Source of the DNA: Populus alba
Lineage: Eukaryota; Streptophyta; Magnoliopsida; Malpighiales; Salicaceae
Direction: 5' to 3'
Assembly (NCBI RefSeq): GCF_005239225.2
Contig: NC_133287.1
Span: 18,170,519-18,234,518 of the forward strand
Length of the DNA stretch: 64,000 bases
Part shown: piece after piece, positions 36,031 through 48,095 of the stretch
How positions within the stretch are numbered: position 1 is the first letter of the stretch
Layout of the letters: each line of letters opens with the position of its first letter
The notes under the pieces: model-generated
Told to the model about the DNA's origin: nothing
Seen by the model: only the letters and a program-made list of their open reading frames with translations
Database searches by the model: none
Program-made: the position numbers and the translations under genes

Positions 36031-36663
36031 GTTATGTATTTTATTTTTATTTTACAAATTAGAAATTATATTAATTTTAATGCAAGCGCTTTTTCTAAAA
36101 CCCTGCTCTGAATAAACAGACTCTCTGTGTACCCAGAAGAATCTTGACTGTTCAATTTTCCAAGGCATATCACCAAAAGAAAAGAAAAAAAAAATTGCAA
36201 TTTTTTCTTTAATATTCTTGGAGTGTGGAAACCAAACACGTAACCGACGCGCTTGGGGTATCACTTTCTCATGTACTAATATTGCTTGATAAAGTTCTGA
36301 CCAACCAAATTCCTTTCCTATATATAATGCAAGAAAGAATGGTAGCGAGTTCTTTCAATATGGAAGATAGAGAAAATTACGTTTGACCATTACAACTCCT
36401 GCCCCCTCTTCCTTTCACAAAACTCACCGGCCACCACCACCAGAACAACCACAATCTAAACCACCACCAGCTAAGGTGGATACAAAGTTATCAGGCATAG
36501 AGAACATAGAGAGCCGCACAACCAATTGGCTCTTCTCAGGGACACACAAAGGACACAGAAGCAACGCATCAAGACCCTTTTGTCTCCCAACAATTCTCGA
36601 TTGTGAATTATTTCCTAACAAGCCTCGTTGATTTGAGCTCTACGATTCTAGTCCGCCTGGGCC
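36031..36663. other. Promoter and leader region of the ARO gene
   Basis: Contains a TATA box at 36319 and a probable 5' UTR of about 310 bases that is C/A-rich near 36400-36480. Its open frames on both strands (36383-36631, 36424-36621) are mutually overlapping, low-complexity and Pro-rich, and are likely not translated. They could act as upstream reading frames, which I cannot assess. Confidence 0.55.
36319..36327 (+). promoter_or_regulatory. TATA box of the ARO gene
   Basis: TATATATAA in 'ttcctatatataatgcaag', about 340 bases upstream of the start codon. A start site near 36350 would imply a leader of about 310 bases. Confidence 0.6.
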
Positions 36664-38625
36664 ATGGCGGACATCGTGAAAGAGATCTTGGCAAGGCCAA
36701 TACAATTAGCAGACCAAGTCACAAAATTAGCAGATGAGGCACAATCTTTCAAACAAGATTGTCTAGAACTCAAAGCCAAAACAGAGAAGCTTGCTGGGCT
36801 TTTACGCCAAGCCGCTCGTGCCAGTAATGATCTTTACGAACGTCCGACGAGGCGAATCATCGATGACACCGAACAAGTCCTCGACAAGGCCCTCACTCTT
36901 GTTATCAAATGCCGCGCCAGCGGAATTATAAAACGACTGTTCACTATCATCCCTGCTGCCGCGTTTCGAAAAATATCGATGCAGCTAGAAAATTCAATAG
37001 GAGATGTGTCCTGGCTCTTACGAGTCTCAGCTCCCGCTGATGATCGCGACGATGAGTATTTAGGCTTGCCTCCTATTGCCGCCAACGAGCCAATTCTGTG
37101 TCTCATATGGGAACAAATTGCAATACTTTATACGGGGAGTTTAGAAGACAGATCGGATGCTGCAGCTTCATTGGTTTCCTTGGCTAGAGATAATGACAGG
37201 TACGGAAAGTTGATTATAGAGGAAGGTGGGGTTGCACCATTGTTAAAACTGGCTAAAGATGGCAAAATGGAAGGTCAGGAAAATGCTGCCAGAGCTATTG
37301 GGTTATTAGGACGCGATCCGGAAAGCGTCGAACAGATTGTGAATGCTGGGGTCTGCACCGTGTTTGCCAAAATCCTCAAAGAAGGTCACATGAAAGTTCA
37401 GGTTGTGGTGGCTTGGGCTGTTTCGGAATTAGCTGCGCATCATCCGAAATGCCAAGACCATTTTGCGCAAAACAACACAATTCGATTTCTCGTCAGTCAT
37501 CTTGCGTTTGAGACTGTCCAAGAACACAGCAAGTACGCAATTGCAAGCAAAAATAAAATGTCGATTCATTCAGTTTTGATGGCTAGTAGTGATACCAGTC
37601 CTGATGAAGATGAACCCGCCACAAAAATTCATCATCCGGTGGATAATAAAACTCCTATCCAGATGCACAGTGTGGTGGCCAACACCATGGCAATGAGAAG
37701 TCAGACTCTTAGCAATAACAAACCAACCCAAACCCAAAATCTCTCAACAAATCACCCCAATACTAATCATCCGAACCATGCCAAAGGCAACCACAATATT
37801 CCGAAACAACAGCATCATCACCATGTGTCATTGGCCGGGACTAGCATCAAGGGTAGGGAATTTGAAGATCCTGCTACCAAAGCACAGATGAAGGCAATGG
37901 CAGCAAGAGCACTTTGGCAACTCGCAAAGGGAAACGTCACCGTATGCCGTACCATCACAGAGTCAAGAGCGCTTTTATGCTTTGCAGTTTTGTTAGAGAA
38001 AGGTCATGATGAAGTTCAATCCTACTCAGCAATGGCATTGATGGAGATAACAGCAGTGGCTGAACAAAATTCTGAGTTGAGACGCTCCTCGTTCAAGCCC
38101 ACATCCCCTGCTGCCAGAGCAGTTGTTGATCAGTTACTAAAAGTGGTTGAGAATGCAGTCTCAGACCTCCTCATACCATGCATCCAAGCTATTGGCAACT
38201 TGGCTAGGACATTTAGAGCAACAGAAACCAGGATGATTGGGCCATTGGTGAAGCTATTAGACGAAAAGGAACCTGAGGTTACAATGGAGGCAGCAATTGC
38301 CCTGAACAAGTTCGCATCGCCAGAAAATTTCCTCTGCGTGAATCACTCCAAGGCTATTATTGCTGAAGGAGGTGCCAAACACCTAATTCAACTTGTTTAC
38401 TTCGGTGAACAAATGGTGCAATCTCTCTCTTTGATTCTCCTTTGCTACATCTCATTGCATTGCCCTGACAGTGAGGTTCTTGCGAACGAAGAGGTCCTTA
38501 TTGTGCTAGAGTGGTCAACAAAGCAGGCTCATTTGCTACAAGAACCTGAGATAGAATCTTTGTTACCGGAAGCAAAGAGTAGATTGGAACTGTATCAATC
38601 AAGAGGTTCGAGAGGATTCTATTAA
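36664..38625 (+). CDS. ARO3: ARMADILLO REPEAT ONLY (ARO) protein
   Basis: Intact intronless gene, 653 aa, the usual ARO length. In Arabidopsis, AROs act with ROP GTPases at the plasma membrane to organise actin and polarised tip growth in pollen tubes and root hairs (known for ARO1-4). The N-terminal 120 residues are the conserved helical ARO domain ('LADQVTKLADEAQSFKQDC'). Armadillo repeats follow from about residue 150 ('EEGGVAPLLKLAKDG', 'ENAARAIGLLG', 'VQVVVAWAVSELAAHHP') and again from about 400 to 610 ('MAARALWQLAKGN', 'IPCIQAIGNLAR', 'VTMEAAIALNKFA'). Between them is a hydrophilic insert, residues about 300-400, rich in Asn, His, Gln and Thr. No signal peptide or transmembrane segment. 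The first ATG with a purine-rich context is the start. The symbol ARO3 is chosen partly from the nearby J11-like gene; ARO1 or ARO2 orthology is possible. Confidence 0.9.
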   Translation: MADIVKEILARPIQLADQVTKLADEAQSFKQDCLELKAKTEKLAGLLRQAARASNDLYERPTRRIIDDTEQVLDKALTLVIKCRASGIIKRLFTIIPAAAFRKISMQLENSIGDVSWLLRVSAPADDRDDEYLGLPPIAANEPILCLIWEQIAILYTGSLEDRSDAAASLVSLARDNDRYGKLIIEEGGVAPLLKLAKDGKMEGQENAARAIGLLGRDPESVEQIVNAGVCTVFAKILKEGHMKVQVVVAWAVSELAAHHPKCQDHFAQNNTIRFLVSHLAFETVQEHSKYAIASKNKMSIHSVLMASSDTSPDEDEPATKIHHPVDNKTPIQMHSVVANTMAMRSQTLSNNKPTQTQNLSTNHPNTNHPNHAKGNHNIPKQQHHHHVSLAGTSIKGREFEDPATKAQMKAMAARALWQLAKGNVTVCRTITESRALLCFAVLLEKGHDEVQSYSAMALMEITAVAEQNSELRRSSFKPTSPAARAVVDQLLKVVENAVSDLLIPCIQAIGNLARTFRATETRMIGPLVKLLDEKEPEVTMEAAIALNKFASPENFLCVNHSKAIIAEGGAKHLIQLVYFGEQMVQSLSLILLCYISLHCPDSEVLANEEVLIVLEWSTKQAHLLQEPEIESLLPEAKSRLELYQSRGSRGFY

Positions 38626-40779
38626 CTCAATACCTTCATGTAGCGTGATGAAACTCTTCATCTTTTTCCTGTTTTTGTTCTCTTTCAGTGTACATAAAGT
38701 AGCATTACTGTTATCATTAATGTCGTGGTAACTAATTGCTCAGGAAGGTAACAAAAGCTTCTCGCATTCAATTTCAATTGTTAACCAGCATCTTCTAATT
38801 ATCTCCTACCGAGTAGCCTGTTTTTCATCTTGTTCTACGGATACTTGTGGACTGAGCCTTGTCTATAAGCTTCAAATTAAAACGAACCCCAGCCTGAGGT
38901 CACATATGACATAGCTCGCCATCGAATCTTGTCACCATCATCGCTACTGCAATTATCAAGGACCACCACCACCGGTGCTCAGCATCCGCCGCTTGCTATT
39001 GCGATGGTCCAGCTGCATGTCTTAAACACATGCGGCCGTGAAAGCTGCAATCCGGACTCGGCAACGTGTACTTCCTTTGTCGAGTAACTTGTTGCCAGTA
39101 AAGCCATCATGCTTTCCTGTCCAATTTGAAAATAGGGTCCATATGATTTGTGCATCATGCCAGGCTCAGATGACAACAAATCTCACCAGTATTCGTCGGA
39201 ATCACATATTGTTGTGGTAAGGCTGACATCCTAGCCATCGTCCTTGTTCTGGCTGAAAGAAACTAGTCTCCAATGTTAGTGGCGTTTTCTGATGGCAAAT
39301 CTCAAGATTAAACATAGAGGTAACTAATCATGAAGGGTTTATTACAAGCAAATTCAACGGTACGATGTGTCTATGTTGTTAAAAGTAGATAGTTAAAGTT
39401 TAATTTGATGATTAATAATATATTCTGACAATGACAATACCTACCTAAATACTCCATGAGATTTGAAGCTACTCAAAACTTTTGCCATTTTAATTAGTTG
39501 AGTTAAATACTGGAGCTTGAGCTTGAAATGATCATCTTAATTGATAACACGTAGAGTTGTTAGGTAATAAGTCTCTGTTTAGAGGTCTCAAATCCTTGGC
39601 CTGGTCATGTCTTGAACTGAGTCTGGTTCTTGCAATAGCCTCATTTGATGTTTTACCCAAATATTTATTTTAGTAAATTGAATAAAGGAATTAATATGTG
39701 CTAGCTGTGCATGGTCTTAGGCCATCACTGATGATAAATTTTCTATTTTCAACAGTCATTTTATCAAATGAATTAGTACATACTAATTTTATATTACTAC
39801 ACTATCTTCACCGTCAGATTAAAAATTATTTTGAATTAACAAAAAATATCAAGACCATAAAAAATTATATAACATTATTATTAAACCTAAACCAACATAA
39901 CAATCTTAAAACATCTCGATCCAACTTCTTTCTTATCTTAGACTTCAAATCAAATTATATAGGAGTTGTTTTGACTTGACTTAATTAACTAGACATATAA
40001 ATTAAATACAACTCAAACAACCAATAAAAAAACTCTAATAACAAAATTGAGAAGCAGAAAAAATGAAATTAAAAAAAAAAAACTAGATCAAAAAAAAAAA
40101 AACAAATTGGGGTGTAGGTTATCTCTTCACTGTTCATATGAATTTTAATAGTAATTAGCTATTTGATTTACGCTACATTATAAGTCATTTTTTTTTTGTT
40201 CTACAAAAAAAATCTATATGCTAATTTATCCAACCTGTGTTTGTACAAAAAAAAAAGTCTAGATCAAAAAACTTTATCATACATGTAATCAAATAAATCA
40301 AGAATTATGTATATTAAAAAAAACATCAATAATAAATGAAGATGAAAATGAAAAAATCAACAGACTTATATAGATTAAGATATTTGACTTTGCAGCACAT
40401 GCATTTAACACGATTGTGTTGAATGATGTTTTTAACAAAAATAGTTTTTTTTATTTAATCAAATGATGATAGAAACAAATACACATAAAATTGATTTAAT
40501 AAAATAAAACGAAAGAAAATATTATGTTACATATATTAAAATTATTATATGAAAATAAATATTTTTTATTTATATTAAAAATAAGAAAAAAAAAATCATA
40601 CATGAGTTATAATAATTTCTTAAAACTTAAATACATACATAATAACTAGAAAATAATCGTCATTTAAAAGAGACTATATAAACAAAATAAAAAAAAATGG
40701 GTATTAATTTAAATATAAATTAAAAAAATACTTTTGAAAAAATACATATAAAAAAGAATCAAGTAAAATATAATAAATT
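38626..40779. other. 3' UTR of ARO gene and AT-rich intergenic DNA
   Basis: Probable 3' UTR to about 38800. GC-richer sequence at 38880-39240 carries short frames on both strands but no recognisable protein. From 39300 the DNA is AT-rich with no gene or clear element. Confidence 0.5.
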
Positions 40780-41360
40780 TAGAAAAAAAATATATATATA
40801 TATATATATATATACATATTTTTTAAGAAAATGCCAGGTGTTCTTGGGCCTAACAAGCTAGATCAACCTGCCTGACCCATTTAGTATGGGCTTGCGCACC
40901 TAGGCCCTTAATTTTTTATTACATATGGGATACATAAACACCCTAATTTAAAAAAAAAAAAAATTGATATGTTGTTTGATTTTGTCTAGCAATTATAGTG
41001 GCTAAAAAATTAGGGCAAAAGCTTCTTTGACCTAAAAATTTATATTCAACGTATTCTCTAACCCAAAAAACCCTAAAAAATAATATAAATTAAACCTTTT
41101 CTAATTAAATAAAATCATTTAACACAATGTAGATCGATAGTTTTGGTAAATAAAAGTAGTGTCAAACAATATCTTTTCTTTCTATTACTAGAATTCAGCA
41201 ACTTTCTCTCTTATCTCTCAAACCAAAGATTAAAAAAAATGAATGAAGTTCTAAATCAAAATTGATTTTTGCTGAAACTTAAAAAAATAAAAGGGATCTG
41301 ATTGTTATAAATAGTAGAGAATGAGGACTAAGTTAACATTTCACACAAAAAAAAATTCTA
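40780..41360 (+). mobile_element. Dispersed element with TA-repeat, copy 1
   Basis: Opens with a (TA)n tract (40792-40814), then 'gggcttgcgcacctaggccc', and later 'aatgaggactaagttaacatttcacac'-like text split over 41318-41348. The same order (TA tract, 'cctgggctcgcttgcttggg', 'aaggactaagttgtac', 'ttttcacac') is found at 49868-50645 in the same orientation. Non-coding; class unknown, perhaps an old non-autonomous element. Confidence 0.5.
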
Positions 41361-41879
41361 AAACACCACCCATCTTTCCCCATGTTTCATTTTAATTATT
41401 TATCTTTTAATTTTATATTTTCTTAATAATTTCAGCTAAATTAGCATCCAATTAAACACGAGCAAAAATAAAAAGGATTAAAAAAAAATCATGGGCACAA
41501 TAAATCCACGGTGCCTGTAAGGTTTAGCCTATAATGTCTCTATCAACACCTTGTAGGTTTTTTATTAAAGTCATCCAAGTGTTATATTTTCCCAAAGCTA
41601 TTGAATTTTTTCCGAAGGCAAGTACTTTTTCCCGGAGAAACAGTGAAAAATGTTCATGTGTTTCCAATTAATTCTTATAACTCTAAATGTGTCAATTCAA
41701 TTTCTAAATAAAATATTCCTCTTCAATACATTTTTCTTTCTAGTTTTTTCATCTAAACTAACAGAATAGTCACATAACGGAAATTAAATGGAACAGTAGA
41801 TTGTGGGCCCGAGAAGACCTGTTATCTGTGCGAGCCTAATTCTCTTAATAAATTTGATATTGTAATATTTTTGTAGTTA

Positions 41880-42043
41880 TAATTTTAAAAAAAATATTTT
41901 ATAAAAATTATTTTTAGTTAAAGTTGTTTTGGTATTTATATATGTTAAATTAAAACTGCAATTGAAGTTAAAATTGAATAAAAATTAGTTTAATATATTT
42001 GGTTAAAAAATTTATTTTTTAAATTGAGGTTATAAAATAATTA

Positions 42044-42077
<34 letters not shown>

Positions 42078-42385
42078 GTATATATATTTTGATGATTTGT
42101 AATTTAAATATTGTAGATTTAACTATTGTTATTACATCATGAAATAAATAATAATTTATATAAAATATTTTTTATTATTCATATTAAACTATCTACAATT
42201 GCATTATGTATGAAATACATCCGATAAGAATTACAGTTTTTTTTGTTTTTTAAGTACGCAACAACATCAAGTAAAATATAATCATGAATAAAATTGAGAT
42301 TGCGATTAAATTTTGTAAATGTTATATCATCAATAAAACATAATTAAAAATAAAAAATAAAATTTAATTTTTTTGATTAGGTTGG
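41880..42385 (+). mobile_element. Non-autonomous dispersed element, copy 1
   Basis: Shares with 47440-47940 the ordered motifs 'tttaatatatttggttaaaa'-like, 'taatttaaatattgtagatt', 'atgtatgaaatacatccga' and 'ataaaattg(a/g)gatt'. Both copies are in plus orientation, roughly 85 percent alike by eye in the best stretch. This copy carries a CA/TA microsatellite at 42045-42090 that the other lacks. No coding capacity. Confidence 0.7.
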
Positions 42386-42971
42386 ATCCAATTCAATGCA
42401 TCAATAAAACACAATTAAAATAAATAAATAATCTCTCTGCCTATTCGCAATAATATTAAAAAAGACCATCAGTCCTCTATGGGCCCATTGATCAGGATGC
42501 ATGGCCTCGCCTATTTTAGAAGTTAATAGAGTTTTATCATGGAGAAGGGGCTGCATTGTTCTATTAACAAATTGAACGATTAGGTTATTCAACCTAAAAA
42601 CACATGGTCGGCAGCCACGAGATTAACGGGCCATGGAATTGTCATAAGCCGGGCCTAGGCTTAAGATTCGGCCCATGGATAAATGAAAGGCTTGACGTGG
42701 ACAAAATTGATGCCTGCCCTGGGGACCGCCTCCAATATTGACATCACTTAAGAGTTTTCATGGTGGACATGTAGTTGTTATTCAAATAATGATTTGAAAA
42801 AAATTAAGAGGTATATCTTAATTAATTAAATTTTAAATTTATTTTTTAAAAATTATTAATTCAAGTTTTATAAATTTTAGAATAATTAGAAACTTATATA
42901 GTTATAACTTTAGGATTCATGATATTAATTGAGAAATATATAAACTGGTCCGGACACCCATATTAATCTAA

Positions 42972-43004
<33 letters not shown>

Positions 43005-43789
43005 TTGAAAAAAAAAAAGATTTAGGTTATTTATTGATTTAAATCATCAATCAATTAATATCATTATTTTTATTAAAATAACATTTATTCTCCATTTTAT
43101 TAGTTTTAGACCGGCCTATTAGATTTTGTTAAATCAGTGTTTTATTTGATTTATCTGAGAACTTGTCCTGAATAATATTTTAAATTTCAAGTTTTTCAAG
43201 CTAAAAGTCATGTAGTTTTCTTTTTCCGGTCTTGACGCCAAAGATCAATCCTAAATTAAAGATTTTCAAGATCTTTTGAGAAGACATCAAATAAATTTTC
43301 CAACTACTATTATTAGCATTTACATTGCTTTCCTACGACTTTATGGTCAATTTCATATTTGGAACACCTTCCCTTTTTCTTTATGACTTTTCCTTTTCGT
43401 TCACATGATCAAGGGAAGGAATTTTCAATGGATATTCTTAGAGACTAAAATGTTGACAATTACATTTATCACATCATCCAATTTCCGATAATTTAAGAGT
43501 CTGATTGGTAAAATTATTTAAATTTAAAAATTTTATTATCTCTATAATGGTGTTGATGACTTTCGTGTTGCTCGTGAAGTGGGTGTGGATCGTCAAACCA
43601 TCAAACATTGCATTCAAAGGTAACGATTAAAAGGTTTTATTGATCTCGACACAACAGGGCAGAGCGTGCCCAAAACACTCATGTGGATTAGTGTCGACAA
43701 CTTTTTTTTTCTTTTCCTCTCTCCTCATCTCAATTTCCGCATGAGACCATTTAAAGAATCAAACCATCACCTGTAATTTATTCCCCATT
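42386..43789. other. Intergenic DNA with a SINE-tail-like fragment
   Basis: Holds a repeat fragment at 42800-43005 and a less AT-rich stretch at 43545-43720 whose frame ('DFRVAREVGVDRQTIKHCIQ') looks protein-like for about 20 residues but is closed on both sides. No gene called. Confidence 0.45.
42800..43005 (+). repeat. Dispersed repeat ending in an (AAT)n tract, copy 2
   Basis: Counterpart of 6710-6890, with the end 'aaactggtccggacacccat' followed by an ATA/AAT tract at 42971-43003. This end resembles 'aagctggctcgaacactcac' of the SINE at 58.7 kb, suggesting a shared SINE 3' region. The tRNA-like head was not found. Confidence 0.45.
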
Positions 43790-45200
43790 CACATTTGATC
43801 TATGTCTTTTTAATTATTATTTTTTTTTATTTTGAATAAGCCATGAAATTACAAATACTTTTCAATTCCACACCCTTTTAATTTTGAATCTTTCACATTT
43901 AGTCCTTATTCTTTTGGTTAGTATTTTTTATTTTTAATAAGTCATTAAATTACAATTGTTTTTCAATTTCACCCTCTTTTTATTTTTTTATTTTAATTTT
44001 GATCTTCATTCTTTATATTGCTATCTTTTTTTTCTTTGAAAATTTTTTATGATTTTATAATTCAAAATTAAATTTATTGAGAATTAAGCTTTTTAGTTGA
44101 ACACAATTCAAGAATTCAATTGGTTGCAAGTTTTAGAGATTAGATAGATTTTAGGAGGTTTGCCTAGGTTGACTTGTTTTTTTTATTTTTTCCTTTTAAA
44201 AAGCTAATGTTTTTTTTTACTCTTTTTTTTTAGTTTTTTGCTTTATTATTTTTTACAGGTTGCCTTCTATAAGATTAGTCTTAGGTTTATGATTAGAGTC
44301 ACCGGTTTCAAATATTGATATGAGTTCAATTTTGTGTTTTTTATCCTTTTTTAAAATTAAATTATTTTAATTTTATCATTCAACATTTAATTTATTTAAA
44401 ATTGGTCTCCCTACCCTTTTTTCTCTTTCCATTCAACTGGTTAATCCTCATTATATGCTAATGGTTGTGGGGTTAATGAGTTAACATTGGTTAACTTTGA
44501 TCTTCTTGTTTGCTATGAGGTTAATCTTGAGTTTATGACCGGAGTCACGGGTTTTAAAGGTTGAATCATATTATTTTTCATTGTGTTTTTAAATTAATTT
44601 TCTTTTCTTTTTTCATTATTGTCATTCAACATTAAGCTATTTGATTTTTTAGGCTCATGATATTATTCAATTTTATTTCAAACTTGGTATTACAATGAGG
44701 TTAGAGATTTTGCATCTTAATCCAGGTGGGCTTGAATCGAGTTGTTCAACCTTTTTAAAATTATATTTTTCTTAATTTTTATCGTTCAATATTTTATTTG
44801 CTAAAGATTGAGTTATACCTTTTATTTTTTTTTTTTATTTTTATTGAGTTACTATTGTCTCATTTGATTTAATAGAAATTGATATTTAAACTTGTTTTCT
44901 CATGTTTCTTTATTTGAAATTATCTCAATCTTATATCTAGAGTCGCAAAGTTTGCAAGTTGACCCAGTTTAACTAAGGGTTTTTTTTTTTCATTTTCTTT
45001 CCCTCAATTTTTCCCTTTATCAATGAGTTATTTCATAATTCAAGTTGGCTCAAATTATTTTTTTTGCATTTTTTTGCTTGTTAATTTATCTATTTTTTGT
45101 ATTTTTTTAATCATATTATTTATTATCAATTGAAGCAATGATTCAAGTCTCAAATTGGTTTTCTTAAAACTCTTTTTTTACATTGAAAATGTTTTTTGTT
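43790..45200 (-). repeat. Degenerate tandem repeat, inverted relative to 51.9-53.6 kb
   Basis: Pyrimidine-rich. Recurrent 'gattagagtcaccggtttca', 'gaccggagtcacgggtttta' and 'tctagagtcgcaaagtttgc' are the reverse complement of the 'aaacccgtgatcc...gtcatgaga' modules of the 51.9-53.6 kb array. Units are irregular (about 165-350 bp). No coding potential. Confidence 0.55.
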
Positions 45201-46169
45201 CGGGCTGCAACAAATCACTCACAAAAATCTACTACATATACTAAAAGGAAACCCTCTTTCGTCGTAGAAATAGCATAATAAAAAAAAATGTAGTTTTTAC
45301 TGTAATAGGCACTATAGTGATGACGAATATGTAATTTTATACCTGGTCTATTTATCACCATTTTTTTCTTATCTTTATTCTCTTGTAATATTTTTTATTT
45401 TTTCCTTTTTTTTCTCTTTACATTTTTTTTTTGGAAAAAATATTAATTTTATTCTTTACACTTGGAATATTTATGACTTTACACTTGGTATATTTGTACC
45501 ATTTTTTGGTTGTTGTTATCTTCATTATTTTTTAATTTGTTTTAGTAATTTTTTCTTTGCGCTTTTAAAAAAAAAATATTATACAAAACTAAAAGTAAAT
45601 GGCATTTCACTATAGCAATAACAATATTATCTCATTTTTCTACTACTTTACAAATTAATTTGAGATCTTACACATTCTTATTAACACCTATGATCTTCAT
45701 TTTATTTTTATTATATATGTGTATCGGTTTTTTTATTTATAATTTTTTTAATTTATTCAATGTTAAAAAACTCGTTTATAACATCTACATATTTATTTTT
45801 TTTGTATTAGAAAAAAATAATATGTCCCCAACGAGGCAAGTAGAATAGAATAGAAGCTTTAAAACACGGCTGAAATAGCAAGTAAACTATCTATACAAAT
45901 TATTTAGATTTTGAAATCTCATCTTAAAAACAACCTCATTTGTTCATCGCATACTCACTGAAAATACTTCATTTTGTTTTCCAAATGTACGTGTGGGGTG
46001 TTGATAACTTGAAGCCAATAGAAGAAAACAAATTTATTACATTTATTTTACCTGTAAAAACAATAAATATTCTTCAACTTGCTTTGATTTTCCCAAACTA
46101 GCTTAACACAAATGCCTATACAAAACATGCAAGGACATTTGAACCTCAACTACATACTGGAATGGATTA
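45201..46169. other. AT-rich intergenic DNA
   Basis: T-rich low-complexity sequence; 'gcactatagtgatga' and 'cactatagcaataac' recur about 300 bases apart and may be element remnants. No gene seen. Confidence 0.45.
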
Positions 46170-46990
46170 GAAATCTTCCAGCAATGATAGGTAGAACAAG
46201 GGCACATGCATCCTATAGAGAACTACAAAAAGTATACTATCAAACATGTAAAGTATGTACACTCTAGCATACATGCATAACATAACATTGAATTCAAATA
46301 AGATATAGACAAGCCTATAAATAATTGAATCATTAGTATACATTAACATACCATTATAGGATCTTGTCATCATAATCATCGAGTAATTTAGAAAAGTTAT
46401 CCAAAGCCATCTCATGTATAAAATGTTTCCCCAAAACATTTTACAAAGGAGTGCTTATTCGAATGCACTCTCGTTTAGAGTGATCTTATTCTTGATATCC
46501 ATGGTAGTAAATGCCCACCCATCTACAGGCAAACCAAACTGAATATCAACATCTTGCAATGTAGATTTCATCTCATTAACATGAAAGTGAAAAATACTAG
46601 TCCCATGTCTTCATCTCTCAATTAGTGTTTTGTGCAAGTCATGATCCATCTTTATGTGTTGAAGACATATAATGTAATAAAAATCAGCCTGTATGATGTA
46701 TGGGATCACAGGATCTAAAAGTGTCATTAACTTATGGAATCTGTAATACATCTTAACCAAATCCTACATAATAAAAGAAAATGTACGATGTACTAACATG
46801 AATTATAGGATAATTGGCACAATAATTAGCCATCATTGTCAAATGAAAAACAAACACACATTCCCATTCCATATGACCTTTGATCTATATAGCTCCTGCA
46901 AATGAGAAACGTTACGTGTAGATGAAGATGGCGTGCCTCGCATACATTGTATCCTAACCAAGTGTACCTATGAAAACAAAAATACAATTC
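46170..46990 (-). pseudogene. Second plant mobile domain (PMD) relic
   Basis: Minus strand, in PMD order: 'LQELYRSKVIWNG' near 46890, 'DPVIPYIIQADFYYIICLQH' then 'IKMDHDLHKTLIER' at 46725-46625, 'HVNEMKSTLQDVDIQFGLPV' followed by 'DGWAFTT' at 46585-46510, and 'YARVYILYMFDSILF' with 'PLFYLSLLEDF' at 46275-46170. A stop falls right after 'TLIER', and frames change between blocks, so it is dead. The blocks are better preserved than in the 8-9.8 kb copy. No transposase core was recognised next to it. Confidence 0.75.
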
Positions 46991-47406
46991 AAAATTAGGA
47001 AATAAATAATAGCAACAAAAAATTAAAATCAAATTACAAGTAATAATAAATACATATGGAGTTCTCTATATTATTACATACGTTATTTGTATTCAAAAGG
47101 CTTTTTTGTTATGTCACATCTGACCGCATATGCCATATATATGATGTGAATGCCCCTTTCTTGCGTCCATCGCATTATGTAGTCGAGTTGATTTTTATCA
47201 ATCCTGACTATTTTTTTAATATTGAAAGGTCTGAATGTGATAATTATCTAAGTGGCCATACATATATGAGTATAAATATATTAGTATCTTCATGCTCCAC
47301 ATTATATGAGTTATTAAGTTTAGATCGTCTACTCACATATAACTTCATTATATTCGTTCCACTTTGGAGATTAATATATTCATGCTCCGCATTATATGAA
47401 ATTTAG
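46991..47406. other. Flank of the PMD relic
   Basis: A 116-codon plus-strand frame (47056-47406) begins 'MEFSILLHTLFVFKRLF'. It has no known domain; parts read in reverse look like the zinc-knuckle flank of MULE elements, but this is too weak to call. Confidence 0.3.
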
Positions 47407-48095
47407 TGTGTTCGGCATTGTGGTAGCTGTTGTGGTTGTGGTTTGAAAAAAGTTATTTAATAAAAAGTACTTTTAGTTGAGTTTGTTTTTAAAAAATATA
47501 TATTTGGTTAAAACTGTGGTTGAAATTAAGGTTGAACAAAAAGTAGTTTAATGTGTTTAGTTAAAAAATACTTTTCAAACCGAGGTTGTAGAATAATTTC
47601 AAAAAATATATATTAATATTGATGGTTTTTAATTTAAATATTGTAGATTTAACAACTGCTATTACATCGTTAAATAAATAATATTTTATATAAAATATTT
47701 TTCATTGTTCCATTAAACTATCTAAAATTCCATCATGTATGAAATACATCCGACAAGGACTACAGTTTCCCTGATTTCTTATGCACGCAACCACATTAGG
47801 TAAAATATCATCAAAAATAAAATTGGGATTACGATCTCCATCTAATTTATCACTAGTGTCATTGAATAATGTTAAACGCTAATTTTTTAAATAAAACACA
47901 ATTAAAAATAAAAAATTAAAATTTTTTTATTTTATTGTATCAGGTGGATAGGTTGGTAGTTATGTTTTAAAATAACATTTTTTTTTATTTTATAAAATTT
48001 ATTTTTGATATTAATATATAAAATTTTAATTTAATTTTTATTTTAAAAAATAGCAAAATAACGATAATTTAACCATAATCCAAACATGGCCATAA
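47407..48095 (+). mobile_element. Non-autonomous dispersed element, copy 2, with possible inverted ends
   Basis: Starts 'tgtgttcggcattgtggtag' and ends near 'ccataatccaaacatggcca'; the ends are loosely inverted (tgttcgg/ccaaaca). The middle is homologous to 41880-42385. The final 150 bases also contain a MITE-like core ('tttttgatattaatata'). A non-autonomous DNA transposon is the simplest reading. Confidence 0.55.

Noticed and set aside
43545..43720. Short helix-turn-helix-like text 'DFRVAREVGVDRQTIKHCIQ'
   Set aside because: Only about 20 residues before a stop, with no adjoining domain in any frame; too short to support a transposase or regulator.
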